From Luteococcus peritonei (GTDB taxonomy: Bacteria; Actinomycetota; Actinomycetes; Propionibacteriales; Propionibacteriaceae): a DNA stretch of 64,000 nt. Below are positions 46,789-54,876 of the stretch, piece by piece (within the stretch, counting starts at the first letter, position 1; every line of letters begins with the position of its first letter). A program made the position numbers and the translations under genes. The stretch is taken from positions 69,496-133,495 of the forward strand of contig NZ_BAAAIX010000027.1 of NCBI RefSeq assembly GCF_039526385.1, given 5' to 3'. The notes under the pieces were generated by a model. The model saw only the letters and a program-made list of their open reading frames with translations, was not told where the DNA came from and did not search any database.

Positions 46789-47679
46789 TCAGCGCTCGCG
46801 CTGCGGCAGGGCGTCCACAGCCCGTGAGACCTCGGCCAGCCAGGCCGCGACGCCCTCAGGACCACCGCACAGCACGTCGGCCTGGGCGGCGACGGCGGGC
46901 TGCTCCTGGGAGCCGGCCACCACGCACAGCCCCAGCACCCCGTCGGCGGTCAGCTCGCGGACGGCGGCGAAGGCGGCCAGGTCACCCAGGTCGTCGCCCA
47001 TCATCACCACCACAGCGGGATGGCTGCGCTGGGCCAACAGGTGCAGTGCCTCACCCTTGGTGGTGGTCGAGCTGCGCAGCTCGATCACATTGCGCCCGGG
47101 TTCCAGCACCAGCTCGTGCTCGGTGGCGATGCCGGCGAGCGGCTCGCGCAACCAGTCGTAGGCGGCGGCCGGGTCGAGCGCCCGCCGGGTGTGCACGCCG
47201 ATCGCGCGGCCCTTGTCCTCCACGGCGACGCCGGAGAGGAAGTCGAGCTCGGCGTTCGCCGCGAGCAGCTCGGTGACCTGGCTCTTCGCGGCCCGCACCG
47301 AGAGCGGGGCCGGCGGGCTGGTGGTCTCGCCGGAGGCGGCGTCCCAGGCCTCCTGGCCGTACTGGCCCAGCACCAGCACCTGGCCGAAGGCCGGCTCCTC
47401 GCTGAAGCGTCCGAGTTCGCGGACCACGTCGACGCCGCGGCCGGTGATGACCGCCAGCTGCCCCACCCGCGGCGCCAGCTGCACCAGCGCCGCACGGGCA
47501 GCAGGGTGCATCCGGGCCGCCATCGGGTCCTCGACGATGGGTGACAGGGTGCCGTCGAAGTCGGTGGCCAGCAGGGTGCGGTCCAGGTGCGCGGCGACCA
47601 GGTCGACGGAGCGCTCGCCCAGTTCGGTGACGGCGCGCCACTGGCCGGTGCTGGGCAGGGTGGCGGTCTGTTCGCTCAT
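46789..47679 (-). CDS. otsB: Trehalose-6-phosphate phosphatase
   Basis: A 296-residue HAD phosphatase. Nucleophile motif ATDFDGTLSPIV (D40, D42), motif III ELRSSTTTKGEALHLL and motif IV MMGDDLGDLAAF (the OtsB DDxTDE variant). Removes phosphate from trehalose 6-phosphate. Divergent from otsA across 113 bp; the pair makes trehalose for osmotic and stress protection. Confidence 0.93.
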   Translation of the reverse strand: MSEQTATLPSTGQWRAVTELGERSVDLVAAHLDRTLLATDFDGTLSPIVEDPMAARMHPAARAALVQLAPRVGQLAVITGRGVDVVRELGRFSEEPAFGQVLVLGQYGQEAWDAASGETTSPPAPLSVRAAKSQVTELLAANAELDFLSGVAVEDKGRAIGVHTRRALDPAAAYDWLREPLAGIATEHELVLEPGRNVIELRSSTTTKGEALHLLAQRSHPAVVVMMGDDLGDLAAFAAVRELTADGVLGLCVVAGSQEQPAVAAQADVLCGGPEGVAAWLAEVSRAVDALPQRER

Positions 47680-47792
47680 GACTCCACCCTTTCACGCCCA
47701 GGGGCGCCGGACGGGCCCTGCTGGAGGGTGGTTTCTGCACCGGGGCGGCGCTATAGGTTGGGGGTGACAGCGATGCGAAGGAGTGCTGAGCG

Positions 47793-49187
47793 ATGAACAG
47801 CGACCACAAGGCCGACTTCCTGGTGGTGGCCAACCGGCTGCCGGTGGACCGCAAGACCGATGCCGACGGCAATCCCGTCTGGCGCACCTCCCCCGGCGGC
47901 CTGGTGACCGCGCTGGAGCCGGTGATGAAGCGCAAGGGCGGCGCCTGGGTGGGCTGGCACGGTGCCCCGGACGAGACCATCGAGGGCTTCGAGCACGAGG
48001 GCTACCAGATCGTGCCGGTGCCGCTGGGTGAGCAGGAGGTCGAGGAGTTCTACGAGGGCTTCTCCAATGCCACTCTGTGGCCGCTGTACCACGACTGCGT
48101 CGCCCCGCCGGAGTTCCACCGCGAGTGGTGGGACACCTACAAGGCGGTCAACCAGCGCTTCGCGCAGGCCGCGGCCGATGTCGCCGAGCAGGGGGCGACG
48201 GTCTGGGTGCAGGACTACCAGCTGCACCTGGTGCCCTCCATGCTGCGTGAGCTGCGTCCCGACCTGCGCATCGGCTTCTTCCTGCACATCCCCTTCCCGC
48301 CCAAGGAACTCTTCCAGCAGGTGCCCTGGCGCAAGGAGCTGGTGGAGGGCCTGCTCGGGGCCGACCTGGTGGGCTTCCAGCTGCCCGGCGGTGCGTCCAA
48401 CTTCATCCGGCTCGCCCGACGGCTGTCCGGCGTCGAGGCGCTGGGAGACACCATCACCATGCCCGACGGCCGTCGGGTCAGGGCCCGGGCCTATCCGATC
48501 TCGATCGACGCCGACGGTTTCAAGGCCCTGGCCGAGGACCCGGCGGTGCAGGAGGAGGCCGCGCAGCTGCGCGAGAACCTGGGCAATCCGAAGAAGATCT
48601 TCCTGGGCATCGACCGGCTGGACTACACCAAGGGCCTGCGCCAGCGGATCCGGGCCTTCGGCGAGCTCTTCCGTGACGACGAGCTGGATCCCGCGGAGTC
48701 CGTCTTCCTGCAGGTGGCCACGCCCTCGCGGGAGCGCGTCGAGGAGTACAAGAAGCTGCGCGACGACATCGACCTGCTGGTGGGCCGGATCAACTCGCAG
48801 GAGGGCGACATCGGCAACCCGGTGATCGCCTACCGGCACGACTCCTTCCCGCGCACCACCATGGCGGCCATGTACTCCATCGCCGACGTGATGGTCGTCA
48901 CCCCGCTGCGCGACGGGATGAACCTGGTGGCCAAGGAGTACATCGCCTGCCATCCCGACGACGAGGGTGCCCTGGTGCTCAGCGAGTTCGCCGGTGCCGC
49001 CAAGGAACTGAAGCAGGCCTACATCGTCAACCCGCACGACCTGAACGGCATGAAGAAGACGCTGGTGAAGGCCGCCACCGACTCCCCCAAACAGCGGGCC
49101 CGTCGGATGAAGGCGATGCGCAAGCAGGTCTTCAGCCACCAGATCGACGACTGGGCCAACGACTTCCTGCACGACCTGGGCGTCTGA
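47793..49187 (+). CDS. otsA: Alpha,alpha-trehalose-phosphate synthase (UDP-forming type)
   Basis: A 464-residue GT20 enzyme joining a nucleotide-glucose with glucose 6-phosphate. Signatures are VVANRLPV, SPGGLVTAL, WVQDYQLHLVP, IGFFLHIPFPP, GIDRLDYTKGL and the TPLRDGMNLVAKEYIA loop. Full length. Divergent from otsB; a 106-residue orphan follows after 12 bp and is probably co-transcribed. Confidence 0.96.
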   Translation: MNSDHKADFLVVANRLPVDRKTDADGNPVWRTSPGGLVTALEPVMKRKGGAWVGWHGAPDETIEGFEHEGYQIVPVPLGEQEVEEFYEGFSNATLWPLYHDCVAPPEFHREWWDTYKAVNQRFAQAAADVAEQGATVWVQDYQLHLVPSMLRELRPDLRIGFFLHIPFPPKELFQQVPWRKELVEGLLGADLVGFQLPGGASNFIRLARRLSGVEALGDTITMPDGRRVRARAYPISIDADGFKALAEDPAVQEEAAQLRENLGNPKKIFLGIDRLDYTKGLRQRIRAFGELFRDDELDPAESVFLQVATPSRERVEEYKKLRDDIDLLVGRINSQEGDIGNPVIAYRHDSFPRTTMAAMYSIADVMVVTPLRDGMNLVAKEYIACHPDDEGALVLSEFAGAAKELKQAYIVNPHDLNGMKKTLVKAATDSPKQRARRMKAMRKQVFSHQIDDWANDFLHDLGV

Positions 49188-49199
49188 GAGTCGGACCGG

Positions 49200-49520
49200 A
49201 TGAGCGAGCGGATCCGGGTGAGGCTCTTCGCCGAGTACGGCAGGGACTGGCCGCTGTGGTTCCCGGCTGACCGGCCGGAGTACGACGACGAGGGCATGGG
49301 CCTGCTGAGCGGCGATCTGGTCCAGCGGGCCGTGGACTGGGCCGCAGACTTCGGTGCCCTGGAGCCGGGCCTCGCATGGCCCTCAGAAGTCGCGCGTCTG
49401 CAGCACCTGCTGGAAGGCTACCGTCTGGCCCGTCTGGTCCAGGAGGAGCTGGGCCCGGGCTTCGACGTCGTGGCCACCCACGACCACTTCGGCGACCCCT
49501 GGGCCGGCCTCACGGACTGA
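49200..49520 (+). CDS. Hypothetical protein downstream of otsA
   Basis: A 106-residue acidic protein that I do not recognise (RVRLFAEYGRDWPLWFPADR near the start, THDHFGDPWAGL at the end). No signal peptide or membrane segment. Codon usage is GC3-rich like its neighbours. The start is 12 bp after otsA, so it is probably in that transcript. It ends 7 bp before the convergent AEC gene stop. Confidence 0.65.
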   Translation: MSERIRVRLFAEYGRDWPLWFPADRPEYDDEGMGLLSGDLVQRAVDWAADFGALEPGLAWPSEVARLQHLLEGYRLARLVQEELGPGFDVVATHDHFGDPWAGLTD

Positions 49521-49527
49521 GGCCCCC

Positions 49528-50433
49528 TCAGCCCAGGAAGGCCACCAGCAGCGGCATCACCACGATGCCGACCAGGATGCTGACGCTGGTCATGAAGGTG
49601 GACAGCTGCACGTCGCCACCGATCTCCTCGGTGAATCCGGGCGCCATCGCGGCGATGGGTGCGTACATCACGATCACCAGCATCAGGCGCCAGTCCTGCG
49701 GCAGCGGGGAGAACCACAGGGCGAGCGCCATCAGGCTGACCAGGGCGTAGCGCAGCCCCAGGTAGCGCACCGCCCGTCGGGCCTGGCTGGCCTCCATCCG
49801 GATCTCCAGGCCGATGCCGATCATCAGCATGGCCAGGAAGGTGTTGGCCTGGCCCACCGTCGAGGTGAAGGTGATGAACTGGTCCGGCAGGCGCACCTCC
49901 AGCAGCTTCATCACCACCAGGGCGAGGTAGACGTCGAAGATCACCGAGCTGAACATCGCCTTGAGGAAGATGCCGGGGGTGGTGCGCCGCCCCTCGTCGG
50001 CGGTGCCGGTGGCCCAGGCGTAGCCGATGCCCGCGGCCGCGAAGGCGTTGCCGATGTCGAACAGGCTGGCGTGGACCACCGCGGCCGGGCCCATGAAGCC
50101 GGCCAGGTAGGGGGTCGCGAAGGCACCCATGTTGAAACTGGGCAGGTTGATGATGCCGAAGGCCTGCTGCTGCGGCCCACCGCGATGCTCCAGCAGCCGG
50201 CCCGCCAGCTGGAGCACCAGGTTCACGCCCAGCGCCACCACGGCCAGGCCCAGCTGGTGCACCTGCAGGTGGTGGTCGTTGAAGGCGGTGACCAGCATGC
50301 AGGGCAGCGTGATGCGCAGCACGATGCGCGAGAAGATCCCGAAGTCGGAGGTCTTCACCCAGCCGATGCGCTTGATGAGGTAGCCGACCGCGATGATCGC
50401 CACCAGCGAGAGCGCCTTCACCAGGATGTCCAT
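49528..50433 (-). CDS. AEC-family transporter (auxin efflux carrier/malonate type)
   Basis: A 301-residue membrane protein with about 8-10 helices in two halves, matching the AEC family (MDILVKALSLVAIIAVGYLI at the N-terminus, IINLPSFNMGAFATPYLAGF and QANTFLAMLMIGIGLEIR later). Family members export malonate, malate or auxin-like acids; substrate unknown. The ATG at 50433 follows GGAAGG. Its upstream region contains a perfect 38-bp palindrome and faces the trypsin-like lipoprotein gene. Confidence 0.87.
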   Translation of the reverse strand: MDILVKALSLVAIIAVGYLIKRIGWVKTSDFGIFSRIVLRITLPCMLVTAFNDHHLQVHQLGLAVVALGVNLVLQLAGRLLEHRGGPQQQAFGIINLPSFNMGAFATPYLAGFMGPAAVVHASLFDIGNAFAAAGIGYAWATGTADEGRRTTPGIFLKAMFSSVIFDVYLALVVMKLLEVRLPDQFITFTSTVGQANTFLAMLMIGIGLEIRMEASQARRAVRYLGLRYALVSLMALALWFSPLPQDWRLMLVIVMYAPIAAMAPGFTEEIGGDVQLSTFMTSVSILVGIVVMPLLVAFLG

Positions 50434-50512
50434 GCACACCTTCCGTCCGCCCGACAGGCTAGGCCATCGGCCAGTGCCTCCCGTAGCTGGGCCACCTGTT
50501 GCCTGCGAGGGC

Positions 50513-50550
50513 GCTGCCCGGTACGCCCGGTACCGGGCGTACCGGGCAGC
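50513..50550. promoter_or_regulatory. Perfect 38-bp palindrome in the AEC/serine-protease divergent promoter
   Basis: Left half GCTGCCCGGTACGCCCGGT (19 nt) is followed exactly by its complement, giving no mismatch in 38 bp. The centre is GGTACC, and internal CGGTAC units repeat. It lies 79 bp before the AEC start and 19 bp before the protease ATG, so it could be a repressor operator, a cruciform or an RNA hairpin masking the protease start. I saw no other copy in the window, but an exhaustive search was not possible. Confidence 0.85.
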
Positions 50551-50569
50551 CATCTGCAAGAGTGGGGGC

Positions 50570-51805
50570 ATGCACACTCGGGGATCTGTGGGCCGCCTGT
50601 CCGTCTGCGCCGTCGCGCTCGCCAGCCTTGCTGCAGGATGCAGCAGCGGCTCGTCGGGCACGTCGACGCCCTCCACCAGCGCGTCCGGAGGCAGCGCCGC
50701 GGCCAGTCCGGGCGCCACCGCCACCAGTGCCTCGGCGACGCCGACCAAGGCACCGGTCACCCCGGTCAAGCCGGCCGCTCCGCCGGCGAGCGCCAAGCCT
50801 GCCGGCAGCCGTGCCGCGGGCCTGGTGCGGGTCCAGGTGAACAACTGCCAGAACATGGTGACGGGGTCCGGCTTCTTCGTCGACGACGACCTGGTGCTCA
50901 CCGCCGCCCACCTGTTCAAGGGCGCCGCCAGCGTCGCCGTGCACTCCCCCGGCGGCGTGGTGCGCGGCAAGGTGCTGGGCACCGACGCGGCCAGCGACCT
51001 CGCGCTGGTGCAGCTGCTGCCCACCGGCGACGGCTCCCGGCTCACCGGGCCGGCCTTCTCGCTGGGCACGGCGGCACCGAAGCAGGGCGATGCGGTCACC
51101 CTGCTGGCCTACCCGGCCGGCCGGGCAGCCCACCAGGCGGCCGGCACGGTGGAGGCCACCGACGGCGGTCTCGAGGTGGACGGGACGAAGCTCGAGGGGC
51201 TGATCTCCCACACGGCCAATGCCGCGCCCGGCAACTCCGGTGGCGTGCTGCTGGATGCCTCCGGCAAGGCCGTCGGCATGGAGGTCTCCACCGATCCGAG
51301 CGGCGCCGGCGTGCACCACGCCGTCCCCATGACCAAGGCGGCGGCCCTGATGAAGGCGTGGAAGGCCAAGCCGGCCGCGCTGAAGATGGCGAAGTGCGAG
51401 GAGCTGGGCCCGCCGTCGATGACCTCGATCCATCCCGACGCCCCCGCCATCAAGACCGCCCTGTCGCGCTACCTGTGGGGGATGTCCTATCCCACCGAGA
51501 CCGAGGAGCTCACCGGCCTGACCGGCGCGCAGGTGGCCTGGCAGGGACTCGGCCCGGCGGAGCAGAAGCGCTACGGCAGCCCCGAGAAGTTCCTGGCCCA
51601 GCACAAGGGCGTGATCGCCGGCGCCGCCAATGTGGACAACCTGGAGAAGCGTGACGAGTTCACCGACACCCTGATCTGGACCCTGCAGCTGGAGGGCCCC
51701 GGCAAGAAGTGCCAGGTGCACACCCAGCGCGTGGTGCTCTCCAGCGCCTCCGGCTCCTGGGTGATCGACCAGGTGGCCGAGCAGCAGGCCCCGCGCAGCT
51801 GCTGA
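50570..51805 (+). CDS. Trypsin-like serine protease lipoprotein
   Basis: A 411-residue secreted protease. A signal peptide with lipobox-like SLAAGC (Cys24) is followed by a Ser/Thr/Pro/Ala linker (25-84). The S1 domain has H114 (LTAAHLF), D143 (SDLALVQL) and S223 (PGNSGG). The C-terminal 150 residues (from about KMAKCEELGPPS) have no family I recognise and contain Cys residues that may form disulfides. Anchored outside the cell, it may be a HtrA/trypsin-like envelope protease. The palindrome at 50513-50550 directly precedes it. Confidence 0.88.
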   Translation: MHTRGSVGRLSVCAVALASLAAGCSSGSSGTSTPSTSASGGSAAASPGATATSASATPTKAPVTPVKPAAPPASAKPAGSRAAGLVRVQVNNCQNMVTGSGFFVDDDLVLTAAHLFKGAASVAVHSPGGVVRGKVLGTDAASDLALVQLLPTGDGSRLTGPAFSLGTAAPKQGDAVTLLAYPAGRAAHQAAGTVEATDGGLEVDGTKLEGLISHTANAAPGNSGGVLLDASGKAVGMEVSTDPSGAGVHHAVPMTKAAALMKAWKAKPAALKMAKCEELGPPSMTSIHPDAPAIKTALSRYLWGMSYPTETEELTGLTGAQVAWQGLGPAEQKRYGSPEKFLAQHKGVIAGAANVDNLEKRDEFTDTLIWTLQLEGPGKKCQVHTQRVVLSSASGSWVIDQVAEQQAPRSC

Positions 51806-51831
51806 GCCTGCCGGGCGGCTGCCCGGACACG

Positions 51832-51863
51832 ACGACGCCCGCACCACATGGTGCGGGCGTCGT
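51832..51863. terminator. Bidirectional terminator between protease and metS
   Basis: A perfect 14-bp stem (ACGACGCCCGCACC with its complement) with an ACAT loop, between convergent stops at 51805 and 51893. Confidence 0.88.
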
Positions 51864-51892
51864 GCTGTCCGGACCGGTCCGACCCGACGAGG

Positions 51893-52051
51893 TCAGACGA
51901 GTTCGGCGTAGCCCTCCACGGGACGGCCGTCGTCGTCGAGCAGACGGACCGACCCCTCCGGGAAGCGGTAGAGCCGGCTGACCGCCCAGGCCAGGCCGCC
52001 CCAGATGACCACGATGGCGAAGGCCATCATCACGAGTGCTCCGGTGCTCAC
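51893..52051 (-). CDS. metS: MetS-like small subunit of a methionine/alanine NSS transporter
   Basis: A 52-residue protein with one transmembrane helix (TGALVMMAFAIVVIWGGLAW) and a short acidic C-terminal tail (LLDDDGRPVEGYAEL). This matches the small subunit of MetPS-type transporters, first described in corynebacteria. The GTG at 52051 overlaps the stop of the large-subunit gene (GTGA), so they are translationally coupled. Too short for typical ORF cut-offs, but context and composition make it real. Confidence 0.85.
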   Translation of the reverse strand: MSTGALVMMAFAIVVIWGGLAWAVSRLYRFPEGSVRLLDDDGRPVEGYAELV

Positions 52052-53751
52052 TTCGAGCCCTCCTTCAGGTCCAGGGTGGTGCGGGAGTGGGTGTCGGCCA
52101 CCGAGGCCAGGTCCAGGTTCTCGCGGGAACGGATGTCCTCGAAGCGCTTGCGGTCAACGATCGGGTCCAGGACCGGGCCCGGGATCGGGTCGCCGTCGGA
52201 GTCCAGGGTGTGCAGGTTCGACTTCTCCGACCAGGGCGCCAGGGAGAAGACCACGGCCAGCAGGACCAGGCCCACCGTCATGCCCCAGCCCCAGACCCCG
52301 ACGAAGCTGGACGGCATGCCGCCGTAGCCCTTCTCGAGACGTGTCTGGATCTCGCCGATCAGCGTGTAGCCCAGCACCACCGGTGCCACGGCACCGACCA
52401 GCAGCTGCCAGCCGCGCCCCAGCTTGAACGAGCCGGCCTTGTTGAGGTGGCGTCGCAGGGTGGGCAGCGCCGTGAAGCCCGCGGTCAGGGTGAGCGCGGA
52501 GACCAGCGCGGCGCCCACGATGCCGAAGTTGTTGACGAAGGCGTCGGTGACGTCGAGCAGGTTCAGCCCGGTGGTGGTCGGGAAGAGCAGCGCGGAGACC
52601 AGCGCCATCGGGATCCCCACCAGCAGGGTGGAGGCCACGCGGCCGGTGCCGAACTTGTCCTCGACGGCGGCGATGATCACCTCGACGATGGAGATCATCG
52701 AGGTGAAGCCGGCGAAGACCAGCGAGCCGAAGAAGAGCACGCCGATCAGGGTCCCCATCGGGGCCTGGTTGATGATCGTGGGGAAGGCGATGAAGGCCAG
52801 TCCGATGCCGGAGCTGGCCACCTCCGAGACCGGCTTGTCCGCAGCCTGCGCCATGAAGCCCAGGGCGGCGAAGACGCCGATGCCGCACAGCAGCTCGAAG
52901 GAGGAGTTGGCGAAGCCCACCACCAGGCCGGAGCCGGTGAGGTCGGCATTCTTCTTCACGTAGGAGGCGTAGGTCACCATGATGCCGAAGCCCACCGACA
53001 GCGAGAAGAAGATCTGGCCGAAGGCCGCCACCCAGACCGAGGAATTGGTCAGCGCCGACCAGTCAGGCGTGAACAGCGCGTCGAGGCCCTTGGTGGCGCC
53101 GGGCAGCGTGAGGGCCACCACGACCAGCACCACGAACATCACCACCAGCAGCGGGATGAACAGCAGCGAGCTGCCCGCGATGCCCTTCTGCACACCCAGG
53201 GCCAGGCAGCCGATCACGGCCAGCCAGACCAGCAGCAGCGGGATGGCGATGCCGGGCACGAAGTCGAAGCCGATGGAGGCCTGGTCAGCGGGAACCGCCC
53301 GGGTGAAGGACTCCATGAAGAAGGTGCCGGGGTCGTCGCCCCAGGCCTTGGTGAAGGAGAACAGGAAGTAGCGCAGCGCCCAGGCCAGGATCAGCGCGTA
53401 GTAGACGCCGATCACCACGCAGATCAGCACCTGCCACCAGCCGATCGGCTCGGTCAGGCGGTGCAGGCGCCGGAAGGACAGCGGGGCCGAGCCACGCCAG
53501 CGGTGGCCCACCGCGTAGTCCAGCAGCAGCAACGGGATGCCCGCGCAGACCAGCGCGATCACGTAGGGCAGGATGAAGGCGCCGCCACCGTTGGAATAGG
53601 CCACATAGGGGAAGCGCCAGATGTTGCCCAGGCCGACGGCGGAGCCGATGGCGGCCATGATGAAGGCGGTGCGCCCGCTGAAGGCGCCGCGGCTGGCGGA
53701 GGCCGGTCCTTGGGAAGTGGCCCCGGACGGTGGGGGCTGGCCGGTGCTCAT
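52048..53751 (-). CDS. metP: Sodium-dependent NSS-family transporter (MetP-like large subunit)
   Basis: A 567-residue sodium:neurotransmitter symporter-family protein with about 12 helices. Signature RTAFIMAAIGSAVGLGNIWRFPY (helix 1, first 20 residues RTAFIMAAIGSAVGLGNIWR) carries the Na+ and substrate sites; SSSVW is replaced by the family's own LTNSSVWVAAFGQIFFSLS. The C-terminus has a cytosolic tail. The overlapping metS gene suggests methionine (or alanine) import. Confidence 0.9.
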   Translation of the reverse strand: MSTGQPPPSGATSQGPASASRGAFSGRTAFIMAAIGSAVGLGNIWRFPYVAYSNGGGAFILPYVIALVCAGIPLLLLDYAVGHRWRGSAPLSFRRLHRLTEPIGWWQVLICVVIGVYYALILAWALRYFLFSFTKAWGDDPGTFFMESFTRAVPADQASIGFDFVPGIAIPLLLVWLAVIGCLALGVQKGIAGSSLLFIPLLVVMFVVLVVVALTLPGATKGLDALFTPDWSALTNSSVWVAAFGQIFFSLSVGFGIMVTYASYVKKNADLTGSGLVVGFANSSFELLCGIGVFAALGFMAQAADKPVSEVASSGIGLAFIAFPTIINQAPMGTLIGVLFFGSLVFAGFTSMISIVEVIIAAVEDKFGTGRVASTLLVGIPMALVSALLFPTTTGLNLLDVTDAFVNNFGIVGAALVSALTLTAGFTALPTLRRHLNKAGSFKLGRGWQLLVGAVAPVVLGYTLIGEIQTRLEKGYGGMPSSFVGVWGWGMTVGLVLLAVVFSLAPWSEKSNLHTLDSDGDPIPGPVLDPIVDRKRFEDIRSRENLDLASVADTHSRTTLDLKEGSK

Positions 53752-53876
53752 GGAGGGTCCTTTCGAGGGCAGTCAGGTGTGCGCCCACAGGATACGGAAG
53801 CGCCGCTCGCTCCAGGAGGCTTCCCAGATGGCAGTCGCCCGGCTGCCGTCCCGAGCCAGGTCGTCGCGGTCAGCCG

Positions 53877-54272
53877 CTACCGGCGGGGAGCGGAGGGCTC
53901 GTCCTGCGGTGCCGTCAGCGAGGCGGTCTCCGTGTCCTGGGCCAGCAGGTGGCTGCCCTCCACCACGTCGAAACCCGCCCGGCAGGCCAGGGCCAGGTTG
54001 CGGTACTGCCGCTCACGCCAGGGCGACATCTTCGCGTCGTCGAGCAGGACATCGTGGCCCACCCGCAGCAGGCCGTTCACCATCCCGGAGGTGGCCACCT
54101 GGATGGTGTGCTGCACGTCCACGTCCACCGAGACCGCACCGGCCACCATGCGGCGCACCAGGCTGCGGCTGACGTAGACAGATCCTCGCGACTGGGCCGC
54201 CTGGCGCAGCTGCATGCTCCGCTCACCGTCGACGGCGCCGTGCACCACTGTCAGGTGCCCCGCTCTGGGCAT
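53877..54272 (-). CDS. Degenerate P-loop (polynucleotide-kinase-like) protein
   Basis: A 131-residue protein whose outline follows the AAA_33/PNK kinase family. VVHGAVDGERSMQLRQAAQ occupies the P-loop position, VYVSRSLVRRMVAG the strand/helix with the substrate site, and GLLRVGHDVLLDDAKMSPWR the Walker B-like part. The Walker A motif is altered (GAVDGERS instead of GxxGxGKS; Lys to Arg), so ATP binding may be lost. The ATG at 54272 follows AGAGGAG. The C-terminal 20 residues are Glu/Ser/Pro-rich. Function unknown; it is the first gene after the NSS operon and borders the rearranged region. Confidence 0.6.
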   Translation of the reverse strand: MPRAGHLTVVHGAVDGERSMQLRQAAQSRGSVYVSRSLVRRMVAGAVSVDVDVQHTIQVATSGMVNGLLRVGHDVLLDDAKMSPWRERQYRNLALACRAGFDVVEGSHLLAQDTETASLTAPQDEPSAPRR

Positions 54273-54876
54273 GGAATCGCTCCTCTTTCTCCATGAGATC
54301 TGCAAGAAGCCGCTCACCCGATGACGCAGTTCCAAGCATGACGTGCGGGCCCCTTCCAGACAGGTGACCCATTGCTGTTCAGACTGGGCTGCGGCGCTGG
54401 TAAAAGCAACTTGAAACGGGGTGTCATCCCAACCAATCGGGCGAATGTGGTCAAAAGCACATTCCGATGTCCCGAGATCGTGTGACTTCCTGCCCGTTCA
54501 ATGGAAACTTGGTGTGTTTTCAAGCTCCACCGACAGGGGGTCTCTTGAACCCGGCGCACCGACCTCCTGATCGTCGCGCCCGTCCGCCCACCCCCAGGGC
54601 CACGTCCGGCGGGCCCTCCTTCGCAGGAGTCGGGTGGGCTGCCCCGGGCATGCTGCTCGGGCCGGTCCTGCATGCTCGGTGAGCGACTGTAGGAGTCCCG
54701 TACGCCTGTCGTCCCCCGAGGAGACCTGATGGGCTGGCTCCCCCTCTCGCCGATTCTGATGCAGCGGGTACGACAGTGCCCTGTCCAGTGGCCGTCGTGT
54801 CGAACAGCAGCGCCGACGCCTCCATCGACCAGATCATCTCCAGGACGTGCCCCATCACGCCGTAGTGGTCGGCCCG
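54273..54876. other. 604-bp AT-richer spacer with gene debris before crtB
   Basis: No intact gene is supported. The part from about 54361 to 54540 is visibly AT-richer than the window, with two AAAAGCA motifs about 53 bp apart (54402 and 54454) and a 10-bp direct repeat (GCATGCT...TCGG, 54649 and 54670). From 54791 to 54906 (extending into the crtB reading frame as annotated here) third positions of one frame are almost all G/C on both the plus frame (which stops at 54863) and the complementary minus frame, suggesting remains of a decayed coding sequence. It may also hold the promoter of the carotenoid operon. Confidence 0.55.
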
